A stretch of DNA of 64,000 nucleotides from Gracilaria gracilis. Taxonomy: Eukaryota > Rhodophyta > Florideophyceae > Gracilariales > Gracilariaceae. Below the pieces are notes generated by a model that saw only the letters and a list, made by a program, of their open reading frames with translations, was not told the DNA's origin and searched no databases. The translations under genes were made by a program, and so were the position numbers. The stretch lies in assembly GCA_030374805.1 (NCBI GenBank), contig JARGSG010000217.1, positions 62,001 through 126,000 on the forward strand, read 5' to 3'. Numbering within the stretch: position 1 is the first letter of the stretch; each line of letters begins with the position of its first letter. Below are positions 50,620-61,229 of the stretch, piece after piece.

Positions 50620-53042
50620 TCACAACTCAACCGGCGTCATGACAGTTTCCCCGATACTACCAGCAGTAAACTGAATAATCTGGGTTGTTCCATTTTCATC
50701 GTCCGAAACTCTCAGAAGTGCATCCGTTTCAATCCATTTTGTAGTCGGCAGCTTTGAATCCGCCGTAGGCATGCTCCAGAGAAGAAAGATGAATCGCGTT
50801 CCCTTTGAAACAGTCTTAAAGACCAACTGCCTCGCTTTCTGATCGCGTGGGGCGGACTCAGGTAGTTTCGGTACCTCCCGAAATGAGCATTCCAAGTCCT
50901 GAATCTTGTTCGAGAGATTCTTGACGAGGAATCGCCTGCAAGCGTTTCTCTTCGTCTCTGATAGAATAGCGTTAACGCCATCAAAGGAGAACAGATGAAC
51001 GTCGTCGGGGGTCGTCATGGCCCATGAATATGTATGTTCTTCGTCATCCTTCTTGACATCATCTACTAAGATGACGTAGGGGCGTGGGGCGCGGATCATT
51101 AGAGCGCTGCGATAAACCTTATCTACTTCCGCAAATCTTTGGCGCCATTGATGCAAACCTTGAAAACCTACATTGGGTTCACCATACAACTTTCGTGGCG
51201 CCCACCACACATTGAAGCCGAAATCAGCCGGGTCGTTAGGTTCATACTCAAATCCCCTGCTTGACAGATCCGAAGTTTCATTTGCCCACGTAGTCCATGT
51301 CCAATTATACGCATATGTCAAATCTGCGGAGGTAAACGAATACTTATCTCCGCCGCTTGAGAAATCAAGCAGCTTCACAAAGGGGGCCTTATATTTCTGC
51401 CCAATGCCATCAATGTGCGGCAAGGAATAGTCATCAGAATCTCTGAACTTGTGCCACTCAGGACAAAAACCCCAAGCCCGTCCATCAGCGTTGAGAACGA
51501 ATGCACCTCGAGAACATGCATCATGACCTATAAGAAAACAATCCGGACGGGCATCAAGCGTAAACCACAAAGCTTGGTCAGTCCAGTCTGATTTCATCAC
51601 AACTTTTCCGCGTGGACGGCACAAGAAATCCAGTGGAAGATTCAGTTCGCTTGTATCAGGAACTGATACATTGGATGAAAACGACGGTAGAGAAAATGCA
51701 AGGACCACAAGTCGAGATTGTAGCTTCTTCAGTTTTCCAAACTGAATTCCATTAAGAGACATGTAACGTTTGTAGATATAGTCAATAACAGGGTTACTGG
51801 GAAACATGTACTTGGCAACGATGGCAGAAGTAGGGTAGCTATATAAAGGAATGACGAATGTCAGTTCTTCGTTTCCCATTCAGTGCAAAAGAGAATGTGA
51901 CACTTACTCGTAGAAATTACCAGATGAACCTCCATAAACCTTCCCACTATTGTGAGGTTCCAAAGCAAACGGTATCCAGTTGGCCCATATTTGCTTGTAG
52001 TCTATTGTACACAAGACATATTTGTTAGTTGTGACAAGATTTCATATTCTTTCGATGCGAATACCATATGCAAAGACTTACGTGGATGGTTGAAGATGTT
52101 ATGTCCTCTACGAGCCATGACCAAGAAACTCATGGAACCCTCTCTCATTCCAAGGTTCAAAGCATAAAAATCTTCCACCGTATGCCCACTATCATAAACG
52201 GCATAGTCCAGAAAGTTCACCATCAGCTCAGAAAAAGATTTGTACACTTCTTTGTCAAATCCCTCTTCTCCTTCGACCACTGCACAGAGTGAAAGCAAAT
52301 CTCCGTGGTACGCAGCCCAATTACTCTGAATCCTTCTACCGGGCCAGCCCATACCCCAACTTCTTCTCCCCTTCACAGCGGTTGTTATCGCTCTACGTAT
52401 GATACTTCTCTCATTTGCGTCCAAGATATTGAACATAAGGTCGTAGACCAGTGCGTAGCTTGAGCCACCGAACATCCATCCAATATGAAGATCCCATCGT
52501 TCTGTCTTCCAGACGTTAAGTGGTTTCTCATCAAACCCATTTGTCTCAGCTTGGTTCTTGGACTCAAGTATCACTCTTGCATAGAACAAAACACTTGTCT
52601 TAGCTTTCTCCATTAAATCTTCATCATCATCCAAAACGCCAGATACGAAAGTTCCTAGGAAACCAACATTCCTTATCTCGTCCGGTGTAAAAAAACGTTC
52701 TATCGTTTCTTTGGAGGGCTTGAGTACTTCTTCTTCTGGCAATTCTTCAAACTTTGCATAAAAGTCTTTGAGAAACGCAGTCTTAACATTTCCTAGCACA
52801 GTCTTCAACACATCACCGATTTCTGAATGTGTAAACCTAGCCAAAATTCTTGGGATCTCTTCTGCTGTGAAAAACAGACGAGGATGTTGTCCAGGAGGGG
52901 GAAGAGCACCAAATTTACGACAGCCGTTCCAGTCTACTTCAACCTCGGAGTGCCATGGTAGTCTAGACTTGCACTGGCTTGTTCGTTCATCGATAACTCG
53001 GCAAAAAGAAGATAGTTCTTCTTTGCACAAAACACTTCCCAT
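50620..53042 (-). CDS. Heparinase II/III-like polysaccharide lyase family protein, three exons
   Basis: Exons are 53042-52082, 52001-51908 and 51838-50620 (introns GTAAGT...CAATAG and GTAAGT...TATATAG), 757 residues. The first ~345 residues form an alpha-toroid like that of PL12/15/17/21 lyases: HPRLFFTAEEIPRILARF, WDLHIGWMFGGSSYALVYDL and IQSNWAAYHGDLLSLCAVV. The C-terminal half has a beta-rich HepII-like region with a Tyr/His-rich set (for example DCFLIGHDACSRGAFVLNAD). Bacterial members cut uronic-acid polysaccharides by elimination; algal members are plausible wall-remodelling enzymes. No signal peptide is evident at the chosen start, so an upstream exon may be missing or the protein may be internal. 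The substrate is unknown. Confidence 0.75.
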
Positions 53043-54621
53043 TTTCTAGAAAGAGTTTCTTCTTCGTTATTACAGATTTCAGGTCTTGAGAAACTGTCTG
53101 GACGGGAATTACCTCTTGTTCTTTGTACCACTAGAAGATGAGATGGGAAAGTAGGTAGGAATTGAATGGAATTACTTTCGCACACTTCCAGAACACCCTC
53201 TCCTCGTCACCCTGTATAACATTTCCAATGCAATAGACCTCCTCCATCGTAGTTTCTGCGTATGTTGAAATTGGGAAAAACGTTTCTCCCTTCCATGCCA
53301 GTCTCAAAATTAGGTGAGCGTGACTGGAGAGATCCAGATGGTTGCAATGATATCAGTGCGCCGTGAAGATATTGGCATTCTAAACAGTTCTGCCAAGCAC
53401 ATCAACATTCATTACAAATGAAGTCAGCGGTTGGCCAAGTGTACAGGACGGGATTGATTTGTGCTATCTGCCAAAGGGTAATGCTCACATTTACCCTGGG
53501 AAATTCCGCCAGAGCGAGAAATAGGATGTAAAGGAAGTGTGTAAAGCTTGACTTCCATGGAAGATGTCAATTTGACTTGGTCGCGACGATATGTGTGACA
53601 AGTAAAAATGTCTGACACCTGCAAATTCTTGTGCATTCCTCTCCATCTTAACACTTTCCTGGCGGAAAGGGCGGTTGTCAACTGCCTTTTCCATCTCCAA
53701 TTCCTGGATTTGTTGAAATGCAAACATTCGACTGTTCCTGAAGGGGAAATAGAAGCAATATACATAAAGGCAGGACGTTATTAGTGGAAGGCCGGAGGCA
53801 GCGACAATCGCATCAGTTCTCGAGAGAATCGAAACTGTACATGAGGATACTGAATTTGACGAGGAGGAATGTGTTTTCATGCAAGGAGATGGGGGAATTA
53901 TGGAACGTTGGCGAACCCTGGTGTACGCAAAGCGCAACTTGTCTGTCTTCGAATGTAGCTCTCTTGCGGAGAATAGTGGTCAAAACGTCGTCGTTAAGTC
54001 GAAAGGAATCTATGGCAGCCGTACAAGGTGATATTGAACACAATATGACCCTTTCCGCATTGACTGATGTGGAGGACACATTGCAGATAAACGAGCGGGA
54101 AACACCGAAGAAGCCACGGCATGCGGGAATCTGAGTGTAGATGCAAACAGGAGACAAGGGAAAAACTGCAACTTGTTTCGCCATCTCGGCGATGGCTTTC
54201 GTCATCGAAAACTTCCTTTGTCTTTCACGTTCGTCTTCAAAGTGGATCGCATTTCTCGCTCCCTTTTACGTAACTTATCGTTCATTACGGCAGTATGCTG
54301 CGTTGATGTTGAATTCCATAGATTTCGAACCAAATCATCTTAGTTATCCTTGTATATCCCTGACTTGGAAGAAGAAATCGCAATATGCAAAAAGCAATGC
54401 TTTCTTTTCCACACAGGACTTGTAATGCGTAATTTCTTGACAGCGGAAGCCTTGGATATTTCGTTCGCAGTCCACCGAGTCTATCTCCAACCACACTTCC
54501 TCCCCAGCCACGAAAAGTGAGAACTTCAACTTCAGCCATAGTATCGTCAGTTTACCAAACTACCCGGGTGTTTTGATATTGCGGTGCCTTTGGGTTCAAT
54601 CGAGAATACAAGCCTCCATTG
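53043..54621. other. 1.6-kb region with unresolved coding-like pieces
   Basis: Both flanking genes are on the minus strand and no single clean gene fits here. Coding-like pieces occur on the plus strand at 53608-54134. They also occur on the minus strand: a good acceptor TTCCCCTTCAG starts an open stretch at about 53737, and a MAEVEVLTFRGWGG frame starts at 54539. I cannot decide which strand is real. Confidence 0.4.
53608..54134 (+). pseudogene. Possible decayed or mis-sequenced small gene
   Basis: The plus strand reads MSDTCKFLCIPLHLNTFLAE... from ATG 53608 to a stop at 53784. Protein-like sequence then continues in a second frame (EAATIASVLERIETVHEDTE, then MERWRTLVYAKRNLSVFECS) and a third (AAVQGDIEHNMTLSALTDVE to a stop at 54134). 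The two frame changes lack plausible introns, because GT-AG pairs there would be only 20-25 nt apart. No family is recognised. Confidence 0.25.
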
Positions 54622-56271
54622 TTAAAGCTCTACTCGGGTAATGTTACCATCGGTTTTGGATCGCATGAGCATGCTCCCAAAAGGTGTCGCAAAAGGGGAT
54701 ATGTTCAAGTCACGATTATACACAAGCTTTCCGCGCAGTAAGGTGTACAAGATGGAACCCCTGAGTTCAATACTGTGAAAGGGAGAGAGTTTGTGGCGGT
54801 GCAAGCACTCTCGCTCGTTAGGGATTTCTCTAGTATCAGGATCCCACACGACAATATCCGCATCTAATCCTGGTCTGAGAAACCCTTTCTTGTCTTGAAG
54901 CCCAAATACCATTGCGGGTCTCTCGGAGAGGATCTGTGATAGTTGTGTCAGGCTAATGTTCAATTCCTTTGCAACCCTCCAGGTGCCTCGTAAGCGGTAT
55001 TGCAGCCCAGAGATTCCTCCCCATGCCTCTGTCAAATTCAGATTGGTTTTCTTCATTTCTGGGGGGCATGGGGAGTGATCAGAGGCAACGAAGTCTAGTG
55101 CGAACTTCCCATTCCTGGCGGAAAACAAATAGCTTCTAAGCTTCTCCCGATTTACAGCTGAACGAATCGGAGGGGCACATTTCAGTAATGTAGAACCTGG
55201 TGGGATATCCTCTTCGGCCCAAAGAAGGTATTGGGTGCAGGTTTCGGCTGTTATTTTTGCGCCGAAGGACTGTGAGCGCTTGAGTTCCAGTACACGCTTA
55301 GCTGCTTCATGAGATGATACATGGGCTATGTGGATATGTATGTTGGTACTGTTGGCCAACTTGCTTGCAACTTCGATAGCACTTGTTTCCCATGAGTCTG
55401 GTCGAGACCTTTCGAATTGATGATAGCTTTGATGATCATATGATTCCCGTTGTGAGGCCCTAGACCCAGTGTCCGGCCCGAAGTCATCAAGCTCGGCATG
55501 AAGAATGTACGGGATTGGTTTTCCAAAGTACGATGGACTTGAGAATATTTGACCCAGTTCTTGCATAGCAGCTTGGAGGTCCTCTTCAGTTACATGTGGG
55601 AAATCGGCTGATTGTGAGTCGATCATGAACGACTTTAAGGCAAGCACTCCTTCGTCAACCAGTTCTGAAATACTTTCTTTGTTTCCATGAACAATTCCTC
55701 CAATGAAACCGATGTCAATAAGTGGATTTGATGCCCTAAACGCTTCCACCTTTTTCTTTAGCGTTTCGGCATTAATGGTAGAAGGAACGTTATTCAATGG
55801 CATGTCTAGTACGGTCGTGGTTCCACCCGCAGCTGCCGCTCGAGTGGCTTGATCAAACCCTTCCCAGCTCTCCCTGCCGGGAGAGTTGATGTGTACGTGG
55901 GGATCGATTAAACCAGGCATTACGACTAAAGGAGAAACATCCACAATAGTTTTGCGCCACTCAGACGGTGTCTTTGCTAGCGAAGAGAAGACGTCATGGA
56001 TTTCCCCAGTAGACGAAATCAATACATAAGCAGGTTTTGTCTCATGAGATGGTAGAACTACTCGAGTGGAAAACAAAGCGAAGGGAGGACTCGGAAAGAC
56101 TTTTGGGTGCTTGTGAAGTTGAATTACGTTGATAGAGTGCAAGAAACGGTGTGAGAGCCCTACAGTCAACAAATTGTGAGGTGCAATGAACCCAAACAAA
56201 ATGGCTAGGCCAGGTACCACAACAAACGTGAAGATACCTTGCCAAAGTAGGATACGCCGAATATCTGACAT
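54622..56271 (-). CDS. Allantoinase, ER-anchored plant type
   Basis: 549 residues from ATG 56271, single exon. It opens the ring of allantoin to allantoate in purine breakdown, releasing nitrogen for reuse. Residues ~7-35 are hydrophobic (WQGIFTFVVVPGLAILFGF), a signal anchor, as in plant ALN. The amidohydrolase core shows VMPGLIDPHVHINSPGRESW (first metal His pair), ALKSFMIDSQ (the carbamylated Lys), ILHAELDDFG, IHIAHVSSHEA and FVASDHSPC (further His and the Asp), then GFLRPGLDADIVVWDPDTRE. All expected ligands are present. Length is slightly above the plant enzyme (~500). Confidence 0.94.
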   Translation of the reverse strand: MSDIRRILLWQGIFTFVVVPGLAILFGFIAPHNLLTVGLSHRFLHSINVIQLHKHPKVFPSPPFALFSTRVVLPSHETKPAYVLISSTGEIHDVFSSLAKTPSEWRKTIVDVSPLVVMPGLIDPHVHINSPGRESWEGFDQATRAAAAGGTTTVLDMPLNNVPSTINAETLKKKVEAFRASNPLIDIGFIGGIVHGNKESISELVDEGVLALKSFMIDSQSADFPHVTEEDLQAAMQELGQIFSSPSYFGKPIPYILHAELDDFGPDTGSRASQRESYDHQSYHQFERSRPDSWETSAIEVASKLANSTNIHIHIAHVSSHEAAKRVLELKRSQSFGAKITAETCTQYLLWAEEDIPPGSTLLKCAPPIRSAVNREKLRSYLFSARNGKFALDFVASDHSPCPPEMKKTNLNLTEAWGGISGLQYRLRGTWRVAKELNISLTQLSQILSERPAMVFGLQDKKGFLRPGLDADIVVWDPDTREIPNERECLHRHKLSPFHSIELRGSILYTLLRGKLVYNRDLNISPFATPFGSMLMRSKTDGNITRVEL

Positions 56272-57294
56272 ACCTTGATCTGTGGCTTAGTACTGGAGCG
56301 CTTGCAAAGCAGAAATTGTGTTCTTTCTCGTTCATTCAACTTCAAACTTTCCCGCGTTTCGAAATGATTCGGATCTCTCGTTCTTCACCAAGCGGTTTCG
56401 ACCGCACACATATCAGTTAATTTCTTGGGAGTCACTCCACTCCTTGTAAGGACACAGATCCTAATGATTGTGGCGACACGCTATTGAAAGGCAACAGTTT
56501 CACGACTTTACCCAAGTTGCGACGGTGGCGCCGGTCTTGACAAATCGCGGTTTTTTTACCTCAGGATCTTCTTCCAGAGAAATCCTCATTCTTGAAACTC
56601 GTACATTTTACTTGCTCGGGCCGGTGGGTTTGCTAACTTAGAACCCAATAACACCTCTATACCGCAGCCACTAACTCCTACCCTTGTAATCGATAACAGT
56701 GCTACACTTCTCACCAAGGGTAGTTACAATGAGAATTAGATCCCTTCCGGCCTGCTTGATATGTCGCTGCAAGGTCCTTGCTGCAGATATTATCTAGTAT
56801 CTACTGTGACTTAGCAAAGGTCCCGTACGTGTCATCCGAGAACTGCAGACAACTGAGGAAGGTTAGCCCTCTTATCACTAGGGACGGTCTGACTTGGTAA
56901 CGTGAGGCATGACCTTCCTTTCGGAAAAGAGAACCTTCAACTGTAGTTTCTCCGATACTTTCGAAATAGATAACTCATGCCAACAGCAACGAACTTGAGA
57001 TGATAAGTGAAGATCAAGGTGGTTGGAGGATTCTTTTATTGAACATTTTCATGTAGAAGTACACATCGGATTGTGGAAGGAAGAGCTCGTAAATACTTGT
57101 GCTTCTCCCATACACCAACCATAATAGGAGGCCATCAGCACGGACGCATGCAGGGCGGCATGTACATGTACCTAACGAGAAGCGAGCATCTGCAACGTCA
57201 AGAGGACCACCAATAACACCAGGGGCAGCTTGGGTAGCTTGCGAGTGCTCAATTCGTATCACGGGACTGCATGAAAGGAGCACGAATTTGGACA
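56272..57294. other. Intergenic 1 kb, inverted octamer pair, no gene
   Basis: The octamer TACCCTTG at 56679-56686 and its complement CAAGGGTA at 56715-56722 face each other 28 bp apart, about 410 bp upstream of allantoinase. An open minus-strand stretch at 57014-57298 lies in the 3' flank of the MIC13-like gene and has no recognised domain. Confidence 0.45.
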
Positions 57295-57752
57295 TCACTG
57301 TGAAGAATCAGGGGTCTTCGATGGTTTTGAGGCAGTTCCTTTCACATCGTCAACGATCTTACCCAACGTTTGTGGGAAGTTTAGCAAACGACGGTGCACA
57401 TTATCCACTCCATCGTTCCACCACTGACAAAATCTTCTCGCTATAAAGCTCTCAAACGACTCCGTCTTTGCGAGTGGTCAAGACAGAATATTGGCATGAA
57501 AATATTAGTATCATGGTTGTTTCTATTAGGAAAAAGAATCGAATAAAGCAAAACCAGGTATGGAGTGAAGAAATGAAAACGTACTGGTTGCCTGCTTCGC
57601 GAAGTGGCAGCAGAGTTGTCTACGTTGCCAACAATGGCATCCAACTTCTTGGCCTGTCCATTAGCGGATTTCCAGATGGATCGGTGCACCGAAAAGCCGC
57701 CAGCGCAGGCAAAGAGGAAACCCGCAGTTCCTGAAAGAATGACGTCGCGCAT
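57295..57752 (-). CDS. Small mitochondrial membrane protein, MIC13/Mic12-like (MICOS) candidate, two exons
   Basis: Exon 1 is 57752-57585 (56 codons) and exon 2 is 57423-57295, phase 0; the intron is GTACGT...TTTTGTCAG, 161 bp. The 98-residue product begins MRDVILSGTAGFLFACAGGF, one membrane helix near the N-terminus. After a polar linker it has WWNDGVDNVHRRLLNFPQTL and a short Lys/Ser tail. A short N-terminal helix and a conserved 'W-N-x-G' segment before a C-terminal amphipathic helix is the plan of MIC13/Mic12, which bridge MICOS subcomplexes at cristae junctions. That family is weakly conserved, so the name is tentative, while the gene structure itself is well supported. Confidence 0.5.
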
Positions 57753-58183
57753 GAGGCCCAGTGATGAGAAGGCGCACGATGGCTTCTCTGCGCTATGATG
57801 AAGCAGGTCGAGTAAAGTATATCTATGTATCTACGCGATGAAGGCCAAGCGTTTCGACGAATGCGCTCATCAGACCTGATCAGGATTCAGGAAGGTGCAC
57901 TCCGCGTGTCCACGTGCTCAGTCTTGAAGCTGGATGAAATATCTCGGGACACACTCTTTGAAAGAATCTCTTTCACTTTGCCACTTCGCGGGTTGTGGGT
58001 GGAATACGTGGCATGGCCCAGAGTCAACTGCGCAGCCACGCTTCCGCCTGTTTTGTTTTGTCGATCGTCCCGTTCCCTATCAGCGCTATGGTGAGAAACT
58101 CCTCCACACGCTTTTGAGTCACGCATATACCGCCACCCCCGACGCCAACTTCTGCTCGAGGGCTTTGGTTCAACAAGCTCGTC
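57753..58183. promoter_or_regulatory. Divergent promoter MIC13-like / MOB1
   Basis: 431 bp between ATGs. A TATCTATGTATCTA stretch lies near 57819-57832. No other gene. Confidence 0.45.
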
Positions 58184-58825
58184 ATGTTCTCAGTATTCGA
58201 CAGAAATAAGACGTTCAAGCCGAGGCGAAGGACGGAGGCATCCAATGCGCGCTACGAGGTTCACAAACTGGCGCACGAAGTGCTCAAAGCCTCACTCGAT
58301 ACTGGCAATTTACGGGAAGCCGTTAAGGTTCCCGATGGATACGACGTAAACGACTGGATAAGCGTCAATGTGGTCGATCTTTTCAACCAAGTGAATCTGA
58401 TTTATGGCAGTATGTGCGACAAATGTACGCCAGAATCCTGCCCTATAATGAGCGCTTCTCCAAAGTATGAGTATTTGTGGGCAGACAGCGATCGCTACAA
58501 AAGTCCTATCAAGGTTTCCGCGCCGCGCTACATCGATTTGCTCATGGACTGGGTCGACAAAAAGCTCTCTGATGAAGAACTGTTCCCCACAATGGAGGAG
58601 TCAAAGTACCCTGATAACTTTCGGCCTATTGTGAAGACTATTATGCGCAGGCTGTTTCGCGTTTACGCGCACATCTTTCACGCCCATCTCGACGAAATTG
58701 TTGAATGCAGAGCAGAAGCCCACCTGAGTACATGTTTTCGTCACTTTATGTACTTCGGGCAACTATTCAGTCTCCTGCCGCCCAAGGAGCTCGAACCATT
58801 GAAAGACGTCATTGCATCGCTGTAA
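58184..58825 (+). CDS. MOB1: MOB1 kinase activator
   Basis: 213 residues from ATG 58184, complete and intronless, exactly the family size. MOB1 binds and activates NDR/LATS kinases in the Hippo-like and mitotic-exit pathways. The start FKPRRRTEASNARYEVHKLA is conserved. LREAVKVPDGYDVNDWISVN, then MCDKCTPESCPIMSA, supplies two zinc-binding Cys. RLFRVYAHIFHAHLDEIVE with HLSTCFRHF supplies the His ligands and the kinase-contact helix. It faces MIC13-like upstream and BPG2 downstream (152 bp between stops). Confidence 0.96.
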   Translation: MFSVFDRNKTFKPRRRTEASNARYEVHKLAHEVLKASLDTGNLREAVKVPDGYDVNDWISVNVVDLFNQVNLIYGSMCDKCTPESCPIMSASPKYEYLWADSDRYKSPIKVSAPRYIDLLMDWVDKKLSDEELFPTMEESKYPDNFRPIVKTIMRRLFRVYAHIFHAHLDEIVECRAEAHLSTCFRHFMYFGQLFSLLPPKELEPLKDVIASL

Positions 58826-58977
58826 TAATGTATGCTCTACCATTCACGAATACCCTGTATCCCCCAATCCGCATGATAGCCCCTTCCCCCATCGACAACT
58901 TCATTCCCTGTTTCACAAGACCAGCAAGAGACTCATTGCTGAAACAGATCCTAGACCCATCTGCATGCACATTGCGC

Positions 58978-60750
58978 TTAGTAATTTCTTCGCTTTTTCC
59001 GAAGCTGCTTCTTGTTAACTGCTGTTGCCCCTGTATACGAGCTTACTCCCTTTTGCGTTTCAAAAGGCATCAGAGATTCTCTTGTAAACACCCCAACTCC
59101 TCGTGGGACACATATCCGAACGTTTATGTCCCCAACACCTGTCAAAGCCACCCACCCTAATCCAGAAAACACTATGTCTGCGCACGACCTCCTCCATCCT
59201 TCACCTTTGGCCGTGAAAGACTTTGACGTCCATTCCCCGAAGCCTTCATATGCGTCTAATGATGATGGCGGTTTCAGGAACTCTCCAGCATGTTTCTCAG
59301 TGAACTCCAGCGCGCCTTCGGCCTTCCCAGGATGAACCTTGACCTCTGGTGAAAAAAATGATGTGAAGAAGAACGGCTTTCCCGACACTACTTCGATTCG
59401 TGCCATCGCGCCAATGTATAATGCCTTCCCTTCCCCAAGCCGGAAGGTAATGCGTTCAACAGCCTTGGAAGGAAGTACTGCCCGGAGATCCTTGGAATCC
59501 AAATAATTGGTCAGTTGGTGGGGCATCATCAAACCTGGAGTGTCATATAAGTTTGTGGATGACCCGAGCGGAATCTTGATAACATCCAGTGTCGTCCCGG
59601 GAACCACACTAGTTGTCAGGGCTTCTCGAGCTGATGAAACACTGCCGCGTTTCTTGCCAGGTACCTTTGTCTTCTTGCGATTCTGTAGTTTCATGAGCTG
59701 ATTAATAAACGTTGACTTTCCAACATTCGCTGCCCCGATAACATAGATGTCGGCACGACGCTTCTTCGCAAGTCTTACCGCATCTGCCAGCAATATTCTG
59801 ACGTTCTGCCCCTTCGTAGAAGAAATCAGATGTATACGGGCGATATCAGATAAACCTAGCTCTTCACATTCTTGTTTGATCCATGCTTCAACACGGTTTG
59901 GTTTCATGTCCGTGGGAAGTAGATCCACCTTGTTCGCTGCCAATAGTATCGGGTTCTTAGTCCCTACTATATCTCGGAGTGCAGGAATGAAGGTGCCGTG
60001 AAAGTCGAAAATGTCAACGAGATATATGATGACAGAATTTATCTTCTTCAAGGCTTCCAAGTTGCGGCGAAATTTCCCTGGTGAGAGCTCAGAAGGAAGA
60101 TTCTCGCTTTCTACAGAAACAGAAGGTGGCACCCGTAGGTTGGGCTCAATGGCATTATAGTGAGTGAGTCGATAACATCTCTGACAAACTACTCGTTTTG
60201 GTACGTCTTCTACCAAAATTTCCTCCTCTTCAGCATTTGACTCGACCTTAGTGGCAGGGAATCCTGCGTGTAGTCGCTGTTTGGCTAAAACCTCCGGCGG
60301 TAGAAACCCTGGAGCATCTGGAGATTCGGCCTGCAGAACTGTTCCACACCCTGAGCAAGTGTCCTTGGTAGCTTCAACAAAGAGCTCTGACGGCAGAGAG
60401 ACCAAAGATTCGAGACGACGGAGGTGTTCATCGTGATCCCCATGTTGTACCTTGCGTTTCAACGTATTTGACCTCGACTTTGAATCTATGTCCTGTTCTA
60501 TGCGGTCCAGAGCATTGTCAAAGGCGGAAAATACGTCGTTTGACGGTGGTTTGGGGACGTTCTTTTCGTTCTCATAACTTTGAAAAGCATCCTCATTTGA
60601 AGAATGTATAGAAGCGGAAACAAGTACACGTCGTCTGGTAGAGAGTTTTCGCACGCAGTGAGATGAGGAAATGGAGCGGATGAAAGACGGCTGAAAACAA
60701 CTCCGAAAACAGGCGACGTTCTGGAATAATAATCCTGATGTTAAATTCAT
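58978..60750 (-). CDS. BPG2: Circularly permuted GTPase, BPG2/YqeH type, probably plastid
   Basis: 590 residues from ATG 60750; a GTG upstream is not a start. YqeH helps assemble the bacterial 30S subunit, and BPG2 does a related job in plastids; NOA1 is the mitochondrial relative. The first ~55 residues are Ser/Arg-rich, a transit peptide. A zinc finger follows: CSGCGTVLQAE ... VVCQRCYRLTHYN. G-motifs come in permuted order: G4 AANKVDLLP, G5 LISSTKGQNV, G1 GAANVGKSTFIN, G3 LYDTPGLMMP. The C-terminal half is the RNA-binding region. Plastid rather than mitochondrial targeting is inferred from leader composition. Confidence 0.88.
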   Translation of the reverse strand: MNLTSGLLFQNVACFRSCFQPSFIRSISSSHCVRKLSTRRRVLVSASIHSSNEDAFQSYENEKNVPKPPSNDVFSAFDNALDRIEQDIDSKSRSNTLKRKVQHGDHDEHLRRLESLVSLPSELFVEATKDTCSGCGTVLQAESPDAPGFLPPEVLAKQRLHAGFPATKVESNAEEEEILVEDVPKRVVCQRCYRLTHYNAIEPNLRVPPSVSVESENLPSELSPGKFRRNLEALKKINSVIIYLVDIFDFHGTFIPALRDIVGTKNPILLAANKVDLLPTDMKPNRVEAWIKQECEELGLSDIARIHLISSTKGQNVRILLADAVRLAKKRRADIYVIGAANVGKSTFINQLMKLQNRKKTKVPGKKRGSVSSAREALTTSVVPGTTLDVIKIPLGSSTNLYDTPGLMMPHQLTNYLDSKDLRAVLPSKAVERITFRLGEGKALYIGAMARIEVVSGKPFFFTSFFSPEVKVHPGKAEGALEFTEKHAGEFLKPPSSLDAYEGFGEWTSKSFTAKGEGWRRSCADIVFSGLGWVALTGVGDINVRICVPRGVGVFTRESLMPFETQKGVSSYTGATAVNKKQLRKKRRNY

Positions 60751-61229
60751 TGTAACTCTTGTCCGCAGAGCGAAGACCACTTGCGAGAGTTCACTGCTTC
60801 AGTTTCGATGCAATTTGATTCTTTCCTACCCTTGGTAATCCACTGACTGCGAGACTCGGCCACTTGAACTGAACCGGATAGGGAATGACAGTCGCAGGCC
60901 TCTCAAACAGTGAGTTGAATCCACACAGGTATTGACATGTTTACTAATATCTGACTCAAGTCGTAAATTTGACCTTCGCAGATCTTCGACCAAAGACGAA
61001 CAAATCTGGCTCCACTAAACTTTATTTTTTCTTTGATCGTCATGATCTGAGATCAAGTCCAGCACACGTGTTGTCCAAGCCCCCGGAAATCACGCACTAG
61101 ATTCCCAAACCCGGAAAGTTGCTGGGGGAAACCCGGCTGAATACTTGTCAACCTTCAAGGATACAAGTCAGAAGTTAGTGCTTGGAGTTCAGAACATATG
61201 CAAGGGTAGCGAGTGGCAAATTACACAGC
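60751..61229. other. Intergenic upstream of BPG2
   Basis: 479 bp. TACCCTTG at 60827-60834 lies ~80 bp before the BPG2 start and CAAGGGTA at 61201-61208 near the DUF3326 remnant. No gene is seen, and in particular no missing N-terminal part of DUF3326. Confidence 0.45.
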
